DNA of 64,000 bases from Methylotenera sp. (GCA_030682715.1 JAUXNQ010000045.1:20444-84443); one strand, 5' to 3'; shown: positions 1 through 8,528, counted from the stretch's first letter. Notes: generated by a model not told the origin, from the letters alone. Translations and numbers: made by a program.

Positions 1-88
1 CTGCTTCCGCCAACTGTAGTGAAGCACGAAGCCCCGCACCGCCGCCACCGACAATCACTGCATCAAACTGATGATTTTTTATATTCAT
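1..88 (-). CDS. sdhA: Succinate dehydrogenase flavoprotein subunit, N-terminus only (partial)
   Basis: Reading the minus strand from the ATG at 88 gives about 29 residues beginning MNIKNHQFDAVIVGGGGAG, the dinucleotide-binding motif that opens SdhA. The gene runs off the left edge. It starts 7 bp after the sdhD stop, with GGAAG inside the sdhD end as a likely ribosome site, so it continues the sdhC-sdhD-sdhA operon. SdhA holds covalent FAD and oxidises succinate to fumarate on the inner face of the cytoplasmic membrane. The short visible part also fits fumarate reductase, but the anchor genes favour succinate dehydrogenase. Confidence 0.85.
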   Translation of the reverse strand, partial: MNIKNHQFDAVIVGGGGAGLRASLQLAEA

Positions 89-95
89 ATGAGAC

Positions 96-461
96 TTAAA
101 GCTTCCATAAAATAATGCTTACCCAACACAGGTAACCAATCAACAACATATCAACGACAATCTGCAAAAATGCACGCAACCTTAAGTTAAAAACATAGTC
201 TTTAAATACATCGCGTACACCAAGCCACGCATGTACAAACAGGCTGACAAAAAACACCAGTGTTAATACGCGCCACCACCAAGGGGTCATTAACATTAAC
301 CATGACCCATAATCACTAGGTTGCCTAATAGCCAGCACCAGCAACATCATGAACATATAAGCCACCATGACGACTGCTGAAATACGTTGCGTTAGCCATA
401 AACGCATGCCTGGATATTTTTTTGTCAGTAGCTCTATCAACATAAGCGTGGCTTTTACCAA
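96..461 (-). CDS. sdhD: Succinate dehydrogenase membrane anchor subunit D
   Basis: This 121-residue protein has three hydrophobic helices (about residues 27-47, 61-82 and 97-118). The segment FFVSLFVHAWLGVRDVFKDY carries the His usually found as a haem b ligand in SdhD. With SdhC it anchors the SdhAB catalytic part and forms the quinone site. Its start overlaps the sdhC end by 7 bp, so translation is probably coupled. Length and position between sdhC and sdhA fit the family well. Confidence 0.9.
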   Translation of the reverse strand: MVKATLMLIELLTKKYPGMRLWLTQRISAVVMVAYMFMMLLVLAIRQPSDYGSWLMLMTPWWWRVLTLVFFVSLFVHAWLGVRDVFKDYVFNLRLRAFLQIVVDMLLIGYLCWVSIILWKL

Positions 462-844
462 ATATAATATGCAAAAATTAGCGTCGAACAGACACCTAAC
501 ACCAACACAATCCGACTAGAAAATCGCGCTTTGTTTAGCGTTGTCATCCAATGCACATCCTGCCCTAAATGCCTTAACCCTGCATATAGGTGGTGAAAGA
601 ATGGCCAAGAACAACCAATTAAAATCAACTTCAACGTCCAGTGTTGAAACATCTCAGCCAACTCGGCAAAACTCGCCTCACTGCTTAGTGAAGCCTGCAT
701 TGACCAAATTAGCACTGGAATTAATAGAAACAGCAACATGCCACTCATACGATGCAGAATCGACACCACCGCGTTAATAGGCAAACGAATCGTAAAAAGA
801 TTAAGATTCTTTGGTCTATTACGGGCAGGTAATTGGTTCGGCAT
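455..844 (-). CDS. sdhC: Succinate dehydrogenase cytochrome b556 subunit
   Basis: This 129-residue protein has the SdhC signature near the N-terminus (RPKNLNLFTIRLPINAVVSI followed by LHRMSG) and a second signature HHLYAGLRHLGQD, whose His is the expected haem ligand. There are three transmembrane helices. The start codon directly abuts the malic enzyme stop (844/845), and a GGAGCAGC ribosome site lies inside the malic enzyme 3' end. The two genes are therefore almost certainly on one transcript and translationally coupled. Confidence 0.92.
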   Translation of the reverse strand: MPNQLPARNRPKNLNLFTIRLPINAVVSILHRMSGMLLFLLIPVLIWSMQASLSSEASFAELAEMFQHWTLKLILIGCSWPFFHHLYAGLRHLGQDVHWMTTLNKARFSSRIVLVLGVCSTLIFAYYIW

Positions 845-2035
845 TTAAGCTGCTCCAGCCACTGCTTTTGACACGCGCGCTAACAGACGCGGATCAAACG
901 GTTTAGGTATAATGTATGTTTTGCCAAATTCAAGTGCTTCTAAATTGTAAGCAGCCAACACTTCAGCTGGGACTGGTTCGCGTGCAAGTTCGCTCAGTGC
1001 ATGTGCCGCTGCAACTTTCATCGCTTCCGTGATTTGTTTAGCTTTAGCGTCTAACGCCCCTCTAAACAAATAAGGAAAGCACAGCGCATTATTGACCTGA
1101 TTAGGAAAGTCACTACGGCCAGTTGCCATTAAAATATCATCACGAATCGCATGCGCCACACTTGGCAACACTTCAGGATCAGGGTTAGCCAATGCAAAAA
1201 TAATTGGATTTTTTGCCATGCCTTTTATCAGACTGGCATCGAGTGCATTTTTGGCTGAAACGCCAATGAACACATCGGCATTAAGCATTGCATCTGCTAA
1301 GTTTTTGATATTACTTGGCGCGATGGCAAGCTCACGATTATTATCATGCAAGTCAGGCCTGTCAGTATCCAGCACGCCTGTTCTATCTACCATCGTGATG
1401 TGATTTGCCCCCATACTTTTAAGTAATTTGGCACAAGAGCACCCTGCTGCGCCCGCTCCCAAAAACACGATTTTTGCGGTTGCCAATGTCTTACCCTGTA
1501 GCTCCAGCGCATTCAACATGGCTGCGGCAACAATCACAGCTGTACCGTGCTGATCATCATGAAACACTGGAATATCCAAACGTTTCTTAAGCTCATTCTC
1601 TATATAAAAACAGTGTGGTGCGGCAATATCTTCTAAATTAATGCCACCGAACGTTGGCGAAATATTGACCACTGTCTGAATAAACTCATCAGGTGTTTTT
1701 GCATTAATCTCGATATCAAATACATCAATCCCAGCAAAGCGTTTAAACAACACCGCTTTACCTTCCATCACAGGCTTACTTGCTAGCGGCCCCATATTAC
1801 CTAGGCCTAGCACAGCTGTACCATCGGTAATCACTGCAACCAAATTTCCTTTATTGGTGTACTTATAGGCGTTGCTTGCATCAGCGTAAATCTCCCTTAC
1901 TGGCTCTGCAACACCAGGCGTATAGGCAAGAGATAAGTCATCTTGCGTGGCACAAGGCTTTGATGACTCCACACTAAGCTTTCCTGGTATTGGAAACTGG
2001 TGATAATCAAGTGCTCGTTTTTTTAGATCGTCCAT
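845..2035 (-). CDS. NAD(P)-dependent malic enzyme, short form without phosphotransacetylase domain
   Basis: The 396-residue protein decarboxylates malate to pyruvate. It shows the malic enzyme core: [14 protein letters not shown] near residue 36, [18 protein letters not shown] near 67, DDQHGTA near 160 and a Rossmann segment [11 protein letters not shown] near 188. MaeB-type enzymes are usually about 750 residues with a C-terminal phosphotransacetylase-like domain. Here the protein stops after [17 protein letters not shown], about where the catalytic part ends. The following sdhC starts immediately, so this is the native end, not an obvious truncation. Cofactor preference cannot be told from the sequence. 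Being first in the sdh operon suggests it drains fumarate-derived malate to pyruvate. Confidence 0.9.
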   Translation of the reverse strand: MDDLKKRALDYHQFPIPGKLSVESSKPCATQDDLSLAYTPGVAEPVREIYADASNAYKYTNKGNLVAVITDGTAVLGLGNMGPLASKPVMEGKAVLFKRFAGIDVFDIEINAKTPDEFIQTVVNISPTFGGINLEDIAAPHCFYIENELKKRLDIPVFHDDQHGTAVIVAAAMLNALELQGKTLATAKIVFLGAGAAGCSCAKLLKSMGANHITMVDRTGVLDTDRPDLHDNNRELAIAPSNIKNLADAMLNADVFIGVSAKNALDASLIKGMAKNPIIFALANPDPEVLPSVAHAIRDDILMATGRSDFPNQVNNALCFPYLFRGALDAKAKQITEAMKVAAAHALSELAREPVPAEVLAAYNLEALEFGKTYIIPKPFDPRLLARVSKAVAGAA

Positions 2036-2054
2036 TTTTTGCCTTTTTACAACG

Positions 2055-2102
2055 CACAGTTGTCAAAATTCATAGCTGTCAAAACTCACAGTTGTCAGAA
2101 TG
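2055..2102 (-). repeat. Three tandem 16-bp repeats in the malic enzyme-sdh leader
   Basis: Three adjacent 16-mers (CACAGTTGTCAAAATT, CATAGCTGTCAAAACT, CACAGTTGTCAGAATG) lie 20-67 bp upstream of the malic enzyme start. On the minus strand the first two present a TTGACA hexamer and the third CTGACA, so they could be regulator half-sites or overlapping -35 elements. The rest of 2036-2211 shows nothing else I recognise. Confidence 0.65.
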
Positions 2103-2211
2103 TTTTTAATAATTTACATTAGTTAGAAGACCAGCGCAGACAGAACGAGAAGTACAGTAAGCGATATCTGACAACGCCAATGCTGATTTTAAAAACTTCA
2201 TTCAAATACAT

Positions 2212-2946
2212 TCACTCAAGCTCACTCATATAGTGATGGTCATCGGTTAAACACAAACCTAAACGCCACTCCATTGGTTTATCACCGTAGGTAAACGAAA
2301 CGCGCTCAATACTTAACAGCGGAAATCCTTCTTTCAAACCAAGGGCTTTTGATACTTCTTGATCAGCAGCCACTGCTTTCAAGCGCTCTTCCGCACGTAT
2401 CATGCGAATACCAAACTGCGATTCATACATGCTATACATCGAGCCATTGCACTCTTCCACCTTATTACCATTGAGGCCTTTAAATGTGGCAGCTGGTACA
2501 ACAAGATGGTCATAAATAATCGGACGGCCAGAAAAAGTTAACAGTCGCTTTACTTCCACCGTTGCCGCACCTGCTTTAATCTCCAAAATCTTGGCGAGAT
2601 AATTATCGGCTTTCGATTTAACGCATGAAATTAGCTCGTTATGTAATAGCTCTTTTTTGCCGTCAACCGCAGTCAACCTTAAAAATCTAAGCTTAGTCAC
2701 CTCTTCACTATGAGTTGCAACAAAAGTACCTTTACCTTGCCTGCGAATTAAAATATTTTCGGCAGAGAGGCTATCAATCGCTTTGCGCACCGTACCTTGG
2801 CTCACTTTGTAACGTGCAGCCAACTCTATTTCACTAGGAATCACATCGCCAGGACGCCACTCACCACCAATCAAACTCTGTGTGATTAATACTTTAATCT
2901 GATCATATAAAGGCCTGTAACTAGGTGAACTCAATTGCTTATCCAT
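2212..2946 (-). CDS. GntR family regulator, HutC/UTRA subfamily
   Basis: This 244-residue protein has an N-terminal winged helix (about 5-75; PLYDQIKVLITQSL, then RPGDVIPSEIELAARYKVSQ and RRQGKGTFV) and a C-terminal UTRA effector domain ending PMEWRLGLC. The start chosen is the ATG at 2946. An in-frame extension to 3063 exists, but its 39 residues come mostly from a palindromic repeat and precede the normal domain start. It is divergent from the CitE/mesaconyl-CoA/prp operon and lies beyond the malic enzyme-sdh operon, so it is the likely local regulator of one or both. The ligand is unknown; a CoA ester or C3-C5 acid would make sense. Confidence 0.88.
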   Translation of the reverse strand: MDKQLSSPSYRPLYDQIKVLITQSLIGGEWRPGDVIPSEIELAARYKVSQGTVRKAIDSLSAENILIRRQGKGTFVATHSEEVTKLRFLRLTAVDGKKELLHNELISCVKSKADNYLAKILEIKAGAATVEVKRLLTFSGRPIIYDHLVVPAATFKGLNGNKVEECNGSMYSMYESQFGIRMIRAEERLKAVAADQEVSKALGLKEGFPLLSIERVSFTYGDKPMEWRLGLCLTDDHHYMSELE

Positions 2947-2984
2947 AATTTTTACTACCCTAGATTTAGTTAACATCAACTTGC

Positions 2985-3135
2985 TTAAGGAAACACGGAA
3001 CAAGTGGCTGCGCGGGAGAATTGCTTCGTTTCGCGGTACTCGCAACCTCGCTGTATACCTCATACTATCTCGGTTTCTCCGTTCCGTGCGCCTAGCACTT
3101 CATCCCGCTCGCTCACTTATTTCGCGCTTCCTTAA
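2985..3135. repeat. 151-bp element with imperfect terminal inverted repeats
   Basis: The ends TTAAGGAA (2985-2992) and TTCCTTAA (3128-3135) are perfect complements. Complementarity continues imperfectly inward for about 33 bp, to CGCGGGA at 3011-3017 and TCCCGC at 3103-3108. A further perfect pair, CACGGAAC (2994-3001) and GTTCCGTG (3081-3088), allows an alternative fold. The block is visibly more GC-rich than the AT-rich DNA around it and carries no gene. It resembles a MITE or REP-type insertion in the gntR 5' region. No target duplication was seen. Confidence 0.6.
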
Positions 3136-3186
3136 TTTCCATGATTGAATTTATATCATGCAAAATAAAATTAGTCTAGTGTTTTA

Positions 3187-3209
3187 TATCTTATATAAGA
3201 CATAAGATA
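3187..3209 (+). promoter_or_regulatory. Palindromic operator candidate upstream of the CitE-prp operon
   Basis: TATCTTA (3187-3193) and TAAGATA (3203-3209) are perfect 7-bp inverted arms around a 9-bp centre, with a nested CTTATATAAG palindrome. It ends 4 bp before a strong -35 hexamer and lies between the divergent GntR gene and its probable target operon, the usual place for a GntR-family site. Assignment to this GntR protein is inference. Confidence 0.5.
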
Positions 3210-3213
3210 AATG

Positions 3214-3243
3214 TTGACACTTATTTAATTTCATCTATATAAT
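3214..3243 (+). promoter_or_regulatory. Sigma-70 promoter of the CitE-mesaconyl-CoA-prp operon
   Basis: TTGACA at 3214-3219 and TATAAT at 3238-3243 are both perfect consensus hexamers separated by 18 bp, which predicts transcription from about 3250. It reads into the first CitE gene. The strength of the match suggests a powerful promoter that needs repression. Confidence 0.75.
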
Positions 3244-3269
3244 CAAATCCACATCTTTAGAAAGTCATA

Positions 3270-4157
3270 TTGATTATGGAATATCACATCAGACCACGGC
3301 GCTCTATGCTATATGTACCAGGCTGCAACAAGCATTATCTTGATCGCGCACGCACATTAGCGGCCGATTCTGTCATCTTGGATCTGGGCGACCCGATTCT
3401 TGTTGATGCAAAAGAGCAATCCAGAGCCAATGTAGTAGAAGCTATTCAACAAGGTGGATACGGATCACGAGAGGTGGTCGTACGTGTAAACAACCTAGAT
3501 TCAATCTGGGGGCATGATGACATCCGCGCTGTAGCTAATATTGGTGCCAATGCAATTTTGTTTCCAAATATTGAGTCTCGTGAAGATGTACTCAAAGCAC
3601 AATCATATTTAGATGAAGCTGGCGGTAGTCATATGCCCATTATGGTGATGATAGAAAGCCCACTTGCCGTGTTAAATGCCAAAGAAATTGCAGCTGCGTC
3701 AGATAGAATCAGCTGCATCGTGATGGCAACCTCAGACTTAATCTCTCAACTACACGCCCATGTGACGCATGAACGCTCTGCCATTTTAACTTCACTATCA
3801 TTGGTGATTTTAGCAGCGCGTGCATACGGAAAAGCTGTGATTGATGGTATTACCAGCGACTTTAAAAACATGCACTCGTTTGAATATGCATGCCGAATTG
3901 GCCGCGATATGGGTATGGATGGAAAGTCACTGGTTCACCCTGCCCAAATTGCTTATTGCAATGATGCATATACTCCAAAAGCAACAGAAGTCGCTAATGC
4001 AAGACTCATTATCACAGCACTAAAAGAAGCGAATGAAGCAGGCCGCGGCACAGTGGTTGTTAACGATAAATTAGTAGAGCATCACCACATTAAAGCAGCG
4101 CAACGCTTAATTAAACTCCATGAAGCAATCCTTGAGCTTGAAGAAGAATACATATAA
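3270..4157 (+). CDS. CitE/HpcH-family lyase-like protein, divergent (CitE paralogue 1)
   Basis: This 295-residue TIM-barrel protein belongs to the citrate lyase beta/malyl-CoA lyase superfamily. RRSMLYVPG near residue 10, VVVRVN near 69, MIESPLAVLNAKEIAAA from about 127 and a metal-ligand Asp in ATSDL near 156 are visible. It departs from consensus at three places: DLED reads DLGD (Gly40), PKxES reads PNIES, and FGxxD reads MATSD. It may be a malyl-CoA or methylmalyl-CoA thioesterase or a lyase with changed specificity, rather than the main lyase. The TTG at 3270 follows AGAAAG at good spacing; an ATG at 3276 is equally possible. It abuts the hydratase gene and is first in the operon. Confidence 0.8.
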   Translation: MIMEYHIRPRRSMLYVPGCNKHYLDRARTLAADSVILDLGDPILVDAKEQSRANVVEAIQQGGYGSREVVVRVNNLDSIWGHDDIRAVANIGANAILFPNIESREDVLKAQSYLDEAGGSHMPIMVMIESPLAVLNAKEIAAASDRISCIVMATSDLISQLHAHVTHERSAILTSLSLVILAARAYGKAVIDGITSDFKNMHSFEYACRIGRDMGMDGKSLVHPAQIAYCNDAYTPKATEVANARLIITALKEANEAGRGTVVVNDKLVEHHHIKAAQRLIKLHEAILELEEEYI

Positions 4158-5237
4158 ATGGCTACCATCATGCAATCAAACAAAACATCATCAGGACGTT
4201 TTTTTGAGCACTTCACATTAAATGAAGTGATCCAACACGCTACACCGCGCACCATTACTGAAGGCGATGTTGCGCTTTATATCGCGTTAACAGGTAGTCG
4301 CAACCCATTGCATTGTAGTGAGCCATTTGCTCAAAGCGTAGGCTACCAATCTGCTCCAATAGATGACTTACTCACGTTTCATATCGCTTTTGGTAAAACC
4401 GTACCTGATATTTCTGTGAACGCAGTGGCAAATTTAGGCTATGCAGATGTGCGCTTCTTACAACCTGTATCTGTAGGCGACACACTGAGCACATCCAGCC
4501 AAGTGATTGGGCTTAAACAAAACTCTAACGGCAAAAATGGCGTTGTCTATGTACGGTCAACCTCAGTTAACCAGCATAATCAGCCAGTTTTAAGCTGGGT
4601 GCGCTGGGTAATGGTGCATAAAAATGACGCTAATGCGCCAGCGCCCGAGACCACAATCCCTGAGTTGCCAGCGTTTGTTACAGCGAATCAATTAAACATC
4701 CCAGCATACTTAACGGCAAAGAACTTTGACCAACAGGCCACAGGCGGCAAGTTCTACTGGGAAGATTACCAAGCAGGCGAACGCATTAACCACGCGGCAG
4801 GCATGACCATCAACGAAAGTGACCATTCGCTTGCTACGCGGCTTTATCAAAACAATGCTCGCTTGCATTTTGATGCGCATTTAATGCAATCCTCCTCATT
4901 TGGCAAACGTTTGGTTTACGGCGGCATCGTTATTTCCGCATGCCGAGCACTAAGTTATGAAGGGCTAGAAAATGCCATCAGCATTGTTGCCATTAACGCT
5001 GGCACACATGCCCACCCATGCTTTGCGGGCGACACCATCTATACATTTACCGAAGTGTTAGATTGCTGGGAGTTACCAAATAGAAGCGACATTGGCGCGC
5101 TCAGACTACGCATGGTAGGCATCAAAAACATGAGCTCCGCCAGTTTGGCTGAAACTAAACAATTTAATAGCTACCACCCCAATGTAGTACTTGATCTTGA
5201 TTACACCGTACTTATGCCACGCAAAGGAAATCAATAA
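4158..5237 (+). CDS. Mesaconyl-CoA hydratase homologue (double hot-dog MaoC-like dehydratase)
   Basis: The 359-residue protein matches the mesaconyl-CoA hydratase family of the ethylmalonyl-CoA and 3-hydroxypropionate pathways in length and in characteristic blocks: HATPRTITEGDVALYIALTG, APIDDLLTFHIAFGKTVPDI, NAVANLGYADVRF and GVVYVRSTS. It has two hot-dog halves, about residues 15-150 and 195-350. The family hydrates mesaconyl-CoA to beta-methylmalyl-CoA, reversibly. Itaconyl-CoA hydratase activity is a related alternative. It abuts CitE 1, and its TAA overlaps the ATG of CitE 2 (TAATG), so the three genes form a coupled unit. No crotonyl-CoA carboxylase/reductase or other ethylmalonyl-CoA pathway gene is in the window. 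Confidence 0.85.
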   Translation: MATIMQSNKTSSGRFFEHFTLNEVIQHATPRTITEGDVALYIALTGSRNPLHCSEPFAQSVGYQSAPIDDLLTFHIAFGKTVPDISVNAVANLGYADVRFLQPVSVGDTLSTSSQVIGLKQNSNGKNGVVYVRSTSVNQHNQPVLSWVRWVMVHKNDANAPAPETTIPELPAFVTANQLNIPAYLTAKNFDQQATGGKFYWEDYQAGERINHAAGMTINESDHSLATRLYQNNARLHFDAHLMQSSSFGKRLVYGGIVISACRALSYEGLENAISIVAINAGTHAHPCFAGDTIYTFTEVLDCWELPNRSDIGALRLRMVGIKNMSSASLAETKQFNSYHPNVVLDLDYTVLMPRKGNQ

Positions 5238-6235
5238 TGGCTGTGACTTTATATAAAAAACACCCGAATGAAGCGCTCTTTGGCGGCGAAAAACCATTTC
5301 CACTTATTCCAGCCTGCGAACACTTTGCTGGCAGTGAAAAACTCATACTCAAAGCACTATCGCTACAAGACAGCATTGGCGCTGTGTTTGATATTACCTG
5401 CGATTGTGAAGATGGCGCCGCCGCTGGGCAAGAGCGGGAACATGCAGAGATGATCGTGCGCGTATTAAATTCAGAAGACAATAAACACAAAATGGCAGGT
5501 GCGCGTATTCATGATTACACGCACCCAGCGTGGAAACTAGACATCGACATTTTAGTCGCTGGTGCTGGCAACCTATTGAGCTATATCACGATTCCTAAAT
5601 GTACTGATATCAGCCAAGCCAGCGAAATGATTCAGTATATTCAAGAGGTGGCGAAAAAAAACAATATTAACCGCGTGATTCCAATTCACATTTTGATTGA
5701 AACACACGGTGCACTCAAACAAGTGCACGAAATAGCCGCACTGCCATGGTTACAAGTACTGGACTTTGGATTAATGGACTTTGTTAGCGCACATCATGGC
5801 GCAATCCCTGCAAGTGCGATGCGTAGCCCTGGTCAATTTGAGCACAAACTTTTATCTCGCGCAAAAACTGAAGTCGTAGCCGCAGCCCTCGCCAACGGCG
5901 TCGTGCCAGCGCATAACGTAACACTCGATTTAAAAAATGTAGAAACTACATTAAACGATGCCAGCCGTGCACGCAATGAATTTGGTTTTATGCGCATGTG
6001 GAGTATCTACCCAACGCAAATTCAAGCCATTGTAGATGCAATGAAGCCTAATTTTGATGAAGTGATTGATGCAGCCAACATCTTGCTTGCCGCACAACAA
6101 GCCGATTGGGGCCCAATTCAGTACAACGGTGAGTTACACGACCGCGCAACCTACAGATACTTCTGGGAGGTGCTACAAAAAGCCAGACTCACCCGAGTAG
6201 AGATTTCGGCAGAAGCAACTGCAGCATTTTTTTAA
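5237..6235 (+). CDS. HpcH/HpaI aldolase-citrate lyase family CoA-ester lyase (CitE paralogue 2)
   Basis: This 332-residue lyase is only distantly similar to the first CitE protein. It keeps the expected active-site features: CDCEDGAAAGQERE near residue 53, TIPKCTD near 118, an Mg-ligand Glu in HILIETHGA near 152 and an Asp in DFGLMDFVSAH near 175. The likely reaction is cleavage of beta-methylmalyl-CoA to glyoxylate and propionyl-CoA, or of malyl-CoA or citramalyl-CoA. This is inferred from its coupling (TAATG overlap) to the mesaconyl-CoA hydratase and from the propionyl-CoA-using prp genes that follow. It is the better candidate for the main lyase of the pair. Confidence 0.82.
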   Translation: MAVTLYKKHPNEALFGGEKPFPLIPACEHFAGSEKLILKALSLQDSIGAVFDITCDCEDGAAAGQEREHAEMIVRVLNSEDNKHKMAGARIHDYTHPAWKLDIDILVAGAGNLLSYITIPKCTDISQASEMIQYIQEVAKKNNINRVIPIHILIETHGALKQVHEIAALPWLQVLDFGLMDFVSAHHGAIPASAMRSPGQFEHKLLSRAKTEVVAAALANGVVPAHNVTLDLKNVETTLNDASRARNEFGFMRMWSIYPTQIQAIVDAMKPNFDEVIDAANILLAAQQADWGPIQYNGELHDRATYRYFWEVLQKARLTRVEISAEATAAFF

Positions 6236-6362
6236 ACAACTAACCATCCAGCTACCAACCCCAATCGGCAGGCATTCCTGCTGCTAAGAAGATGGATTTT
6301 GAATACAACACACGCCGATAGAGCAATTTCGCGTGATTAAAATGAACCGAAGGAAGTAAGCA

Positions 6363-7247
6363 ATGAGCAAACAAGCGACCGCAGGTGCCCGTTTCAGAGC
6401 CGCATTAAGCGCCGAAACGCCTTTACAAATCATAGGTGCAATCAACGCTTATCATGCACTACTCGCCACACAAACAGGCTACAAAGCCTTGTATTTATCT
6501 GGTGGTGGCGTTGCCGCAGGCTCATTAGGCATTCCAGATCTAGGCATATCTACCCTTGAAGATGTACTAATTGACGTACGCAGAATCACCGATATCACCG
6601 AAACACCTTTATTAGTGGATATTGATACAGGTTTTGGTGGTGCATTCAATATCGCGCGCAGTATCAAGAGCATCATTAAAGCAGGTGCTGGTGCAGTACA
6701 TATTGAAGACCAAGTGCAAGCAAAGCGCTGTGGACATCGCCCCAATAAAGCTATTGCGAGCCAAGCAGAAATGGTAGACCGCATTAAAGCCGCTGTTGAT
6801 GCAAAAACTGACCCTGACTTTGTCATCATGGCGCGCACAGATGCGCTGGCTGTCGAGGGCTTACAGTCGGCAATCGACCGCGCGTGCGCATGCGTTGAGG
6901 CTGGCGCGGACATGATTTTCCCTGAGGCGATTACCGAGCTAAGCATGTATCAACAGTTTGCAGATGCAGTCAAAGTGCCTGTACTTGCCAATATTACCGA
7001 GTTCGGCTCCACGCCATTATTTACCGTAGATGAGCTACGCAGCGCCAATGTCAGCATGGTGCTATACCCACTGTCAGCATTTAGAGCCATGAATCAAGCA
7101 GCACTCAACGTGTACCAAGCTGTACGTAAAGATGGCACGCAAGCAAATGTAGTGAACACCATGCAAACACGCGCAGATCTCTACGAACACCTCAATTATC
7201 ACGCATACGAACAAAAGCTAGACGAACTATTTAAGGGAGAAAAGTAG
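6363..7247 (+). CDS. prpB: Methylisocitrate lyase
   Basis: This 294-residue enzyme splits 2-methylisocitrate into pyruvate and succinate. It has the isocitrate lyase superfamily signature with the catalytic Cys in KRCGHRPNK near residue 121, substrate and Mg residues in LSGGGVAAG near 45 and DIDTGFGG near 85, and MARTDAL near 155. About 125 bp without a gene precede it, containing a short GCAGG/CCTGC hairpin but no clear promoter. AGGAAG lies just before the ATG. Only 1 bp separates it from prpC. Confidence 0.95.
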   Translation: MSKQATAGARFRAALSAETPLQIIGAINAYHALLATQTGYKALYLSGGGVAAGSLGIPDLGISTLEDVLIDVRRITDITETPLLVDIDTGFGGAFNIARSIKSIIKAGAGAVHIEDQVQAKRCGHRPNKAIASQAEMVDRIKAAVDAKTDPDFVIMARTDALAVEGLQSAIDRACACVEAGADMIFPEAITELSMYQQFADAVKVPVLANITEFGSTPLFTVDELRSANVSMVLYPLSAFRAMNQAALNVYQAVRKDGTQANVVNTMQTRADLYEHLNYHAYEQKLDELFKGEK

Positions 7248-7248
7248 C

Positions 7249-8403
7249 ATGACACACTCCACCTCTACTCAAGAACCTAAAAAGAAAAAAGGCGTAGCGC
7301 TCGCTGGCATCTCAGCGGGTACTACTGCAATCTGCACTGTTGGGCACACGGGAAACGACCTGCACTACCGTGGCTACGACATTATAGAGCTTGCAAAATC
7401 TGCAACGTTTGAAGAAGTTGCTCACTTGCTGATTCACGGTGAACTACCTAATAAAGCTGAGCTAGCGGCATACCACCAAAAGCTCAAAAAATTGCGTGGG
7501 CTACCAGAAGGGTTGAAAAAAGTACTAGAACAAATACCAGCTAACGCACACCCTATGGATGTGATGCGCACAGGTTGCTCTATGCTCGGCACACTAGAAC
7601 CTGAAGCAAGCAACCGTAATATTGAAGACGCAAAAAACTTGGGCGATAGACTCATTGCCTGTTTTGGCTCGATTTTGATTTATTGGTACCACTTTAGTCA
7701 CAATCAACAACGTATTGAAGTTGAGACAGACGAAGATTCTATTGCCGCACATTTCTTACATTTACTGCATGGTAAAAAACCGTCAGAACTACATATCAGC
7801 GCAATGAATACATCGCTGGTACTGTACGCAGAGCATGAGTTTAATGCCTCAACATTTACGGCGCGCGTGGTAGCAGGCACCCTATCTGACATGTATTCAT
7901 GCATCACTGGTGCGATTGGTGCGCTACGCGGACCTAAACACGGCGGGGCGAATGAAGCAGCGATGGAAATCATTGAGCGCTATAAAACAGCCGATGAAGC
8001 AGAATCAGACATCATGCAACGTATGGCGCGTAAAGAAATCATCATTGGTTTTGGCCACCCCGTCTATACCATAGCCGACCCTAGAAATGAGTCAATCAAG
8101 GCTGTTAGCCGTAAGTTATGTGAAGATAGCGGCAATATGATGCTATTTGATGTTTCAGCACGTATTGAAGAAACCATGTGGCGCGAGAAAAAAATGTTTC
8201 CTAACTTGGATTGGTATAGCGCGTCCAGTTATCACATGATGGGCATCCCTACTGGCATGTTCACCCCGATTTTTGTGATATCACGTACCACAGGCTGGGT
8301 CGCGCATGTGATTGAACAACGCATTGATAACAAAATTATCCGTCCAAACGCTGAATATGTTGGGCCTGATAATCGCCCTTACGTGCCACTAGAAAAACGT
8401 TAA
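7249..8403 (+). CDS. prpC: 2-Methylcitrate synthase
   Basis: The 384-residue citrate synthase family protein condenses propionyl-CoA with oxaloacetate. Visible features are [13 protein letters not shown] near the N-terminus, [10 protein letters not shown], the catalytic His in [16 protein letters not shown] near 225, a second active-site segment [13 protein letters not shown] near 265 and the Asp region near 315. Length and position between prpB and prpD indicate methylcitrate synthase rather than GltA. GGGAGA just before the start is a good ribosome site. Confidence 0.94.
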   Translation: MTHSTSTQEPKKKKGVALAGISAGTTAICTVGHTGNDLHYRGYDIIELAKSATFEEVAHLLIHGELPNKAELAAYHQKLKKLRGLPEGLKKVLEQIPANAHPMDVMRTGCSMLGTLEPEASNRNIEDAKNLGDRLIACFGSILIYWYHFSHNQQRIEVETDEDSIAAHFLHLLHGKKPSELHISAMNTSLVLYAEHEFNASTFTARVVAGTLSDMYSCITGAIGALRGPKHGGANEAAMEIIERYKTADEAESDIMQRMARKEIIIGFGHPVYTIADPRNESIKAVSRKLCEDSGNMMLFDVSARIEETMWREKKMFPNLDWYSASSYHMMGIPTGMFTPIFVISRTTGWVAHVIEQRIDNKIIRPNAEYVGPDNRPYVPLEKR

Positions 8404-8415
8404 CACTTAACTTCT

Positions 8416-8488
8416 GTCATTTCCGCAAAAGCTGAATCCATTTTTTTATTCTCTGTTTAAATATGGATTCAGTTTTGGTGGGAGTGAC
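8416..8488. repeat. 73-bp hairpin repeat between prpC and prpD
   Basis: CTGAATCCAT (8432-8441) and ATGGATTCAG (8463-8472) are perfect arms. Pairing extends imperfectly outwards to GTCAT at 8416 and GTGAC at 8484-8488, so the whole 73 bp can fold. TTTT follows the inner right arm. The outer sequence recalls the widespread GTCATTCCCGC...GCGGGAATGAC repeat family, another degenerate copy of which lies at 30.3-30.5 kb. It may lower or stabilise prpD expression relative to prpBC. Confidence 0.6.
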
Positions 8489-8528
8489 GAACTCAATTAA
8501 ATTACTTTCATATTAAAGGTCCTAAAAT

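Noticed and set aside
541..777. Plus-strand open frame of 78 codons over sdhC
   Set aside because: It lies wholly inside sdhC on the opposite strand, whose membrane anchor sequence and operon fit are clear. No ribosome site or family features.
2947..3063. N-terminal 39-residue extension of the GntR regulator
   Set aside because: Most of it is encoded by the inverted-repeat element at 2985-3135, and the family normally starts a few residues before PLYDQI.
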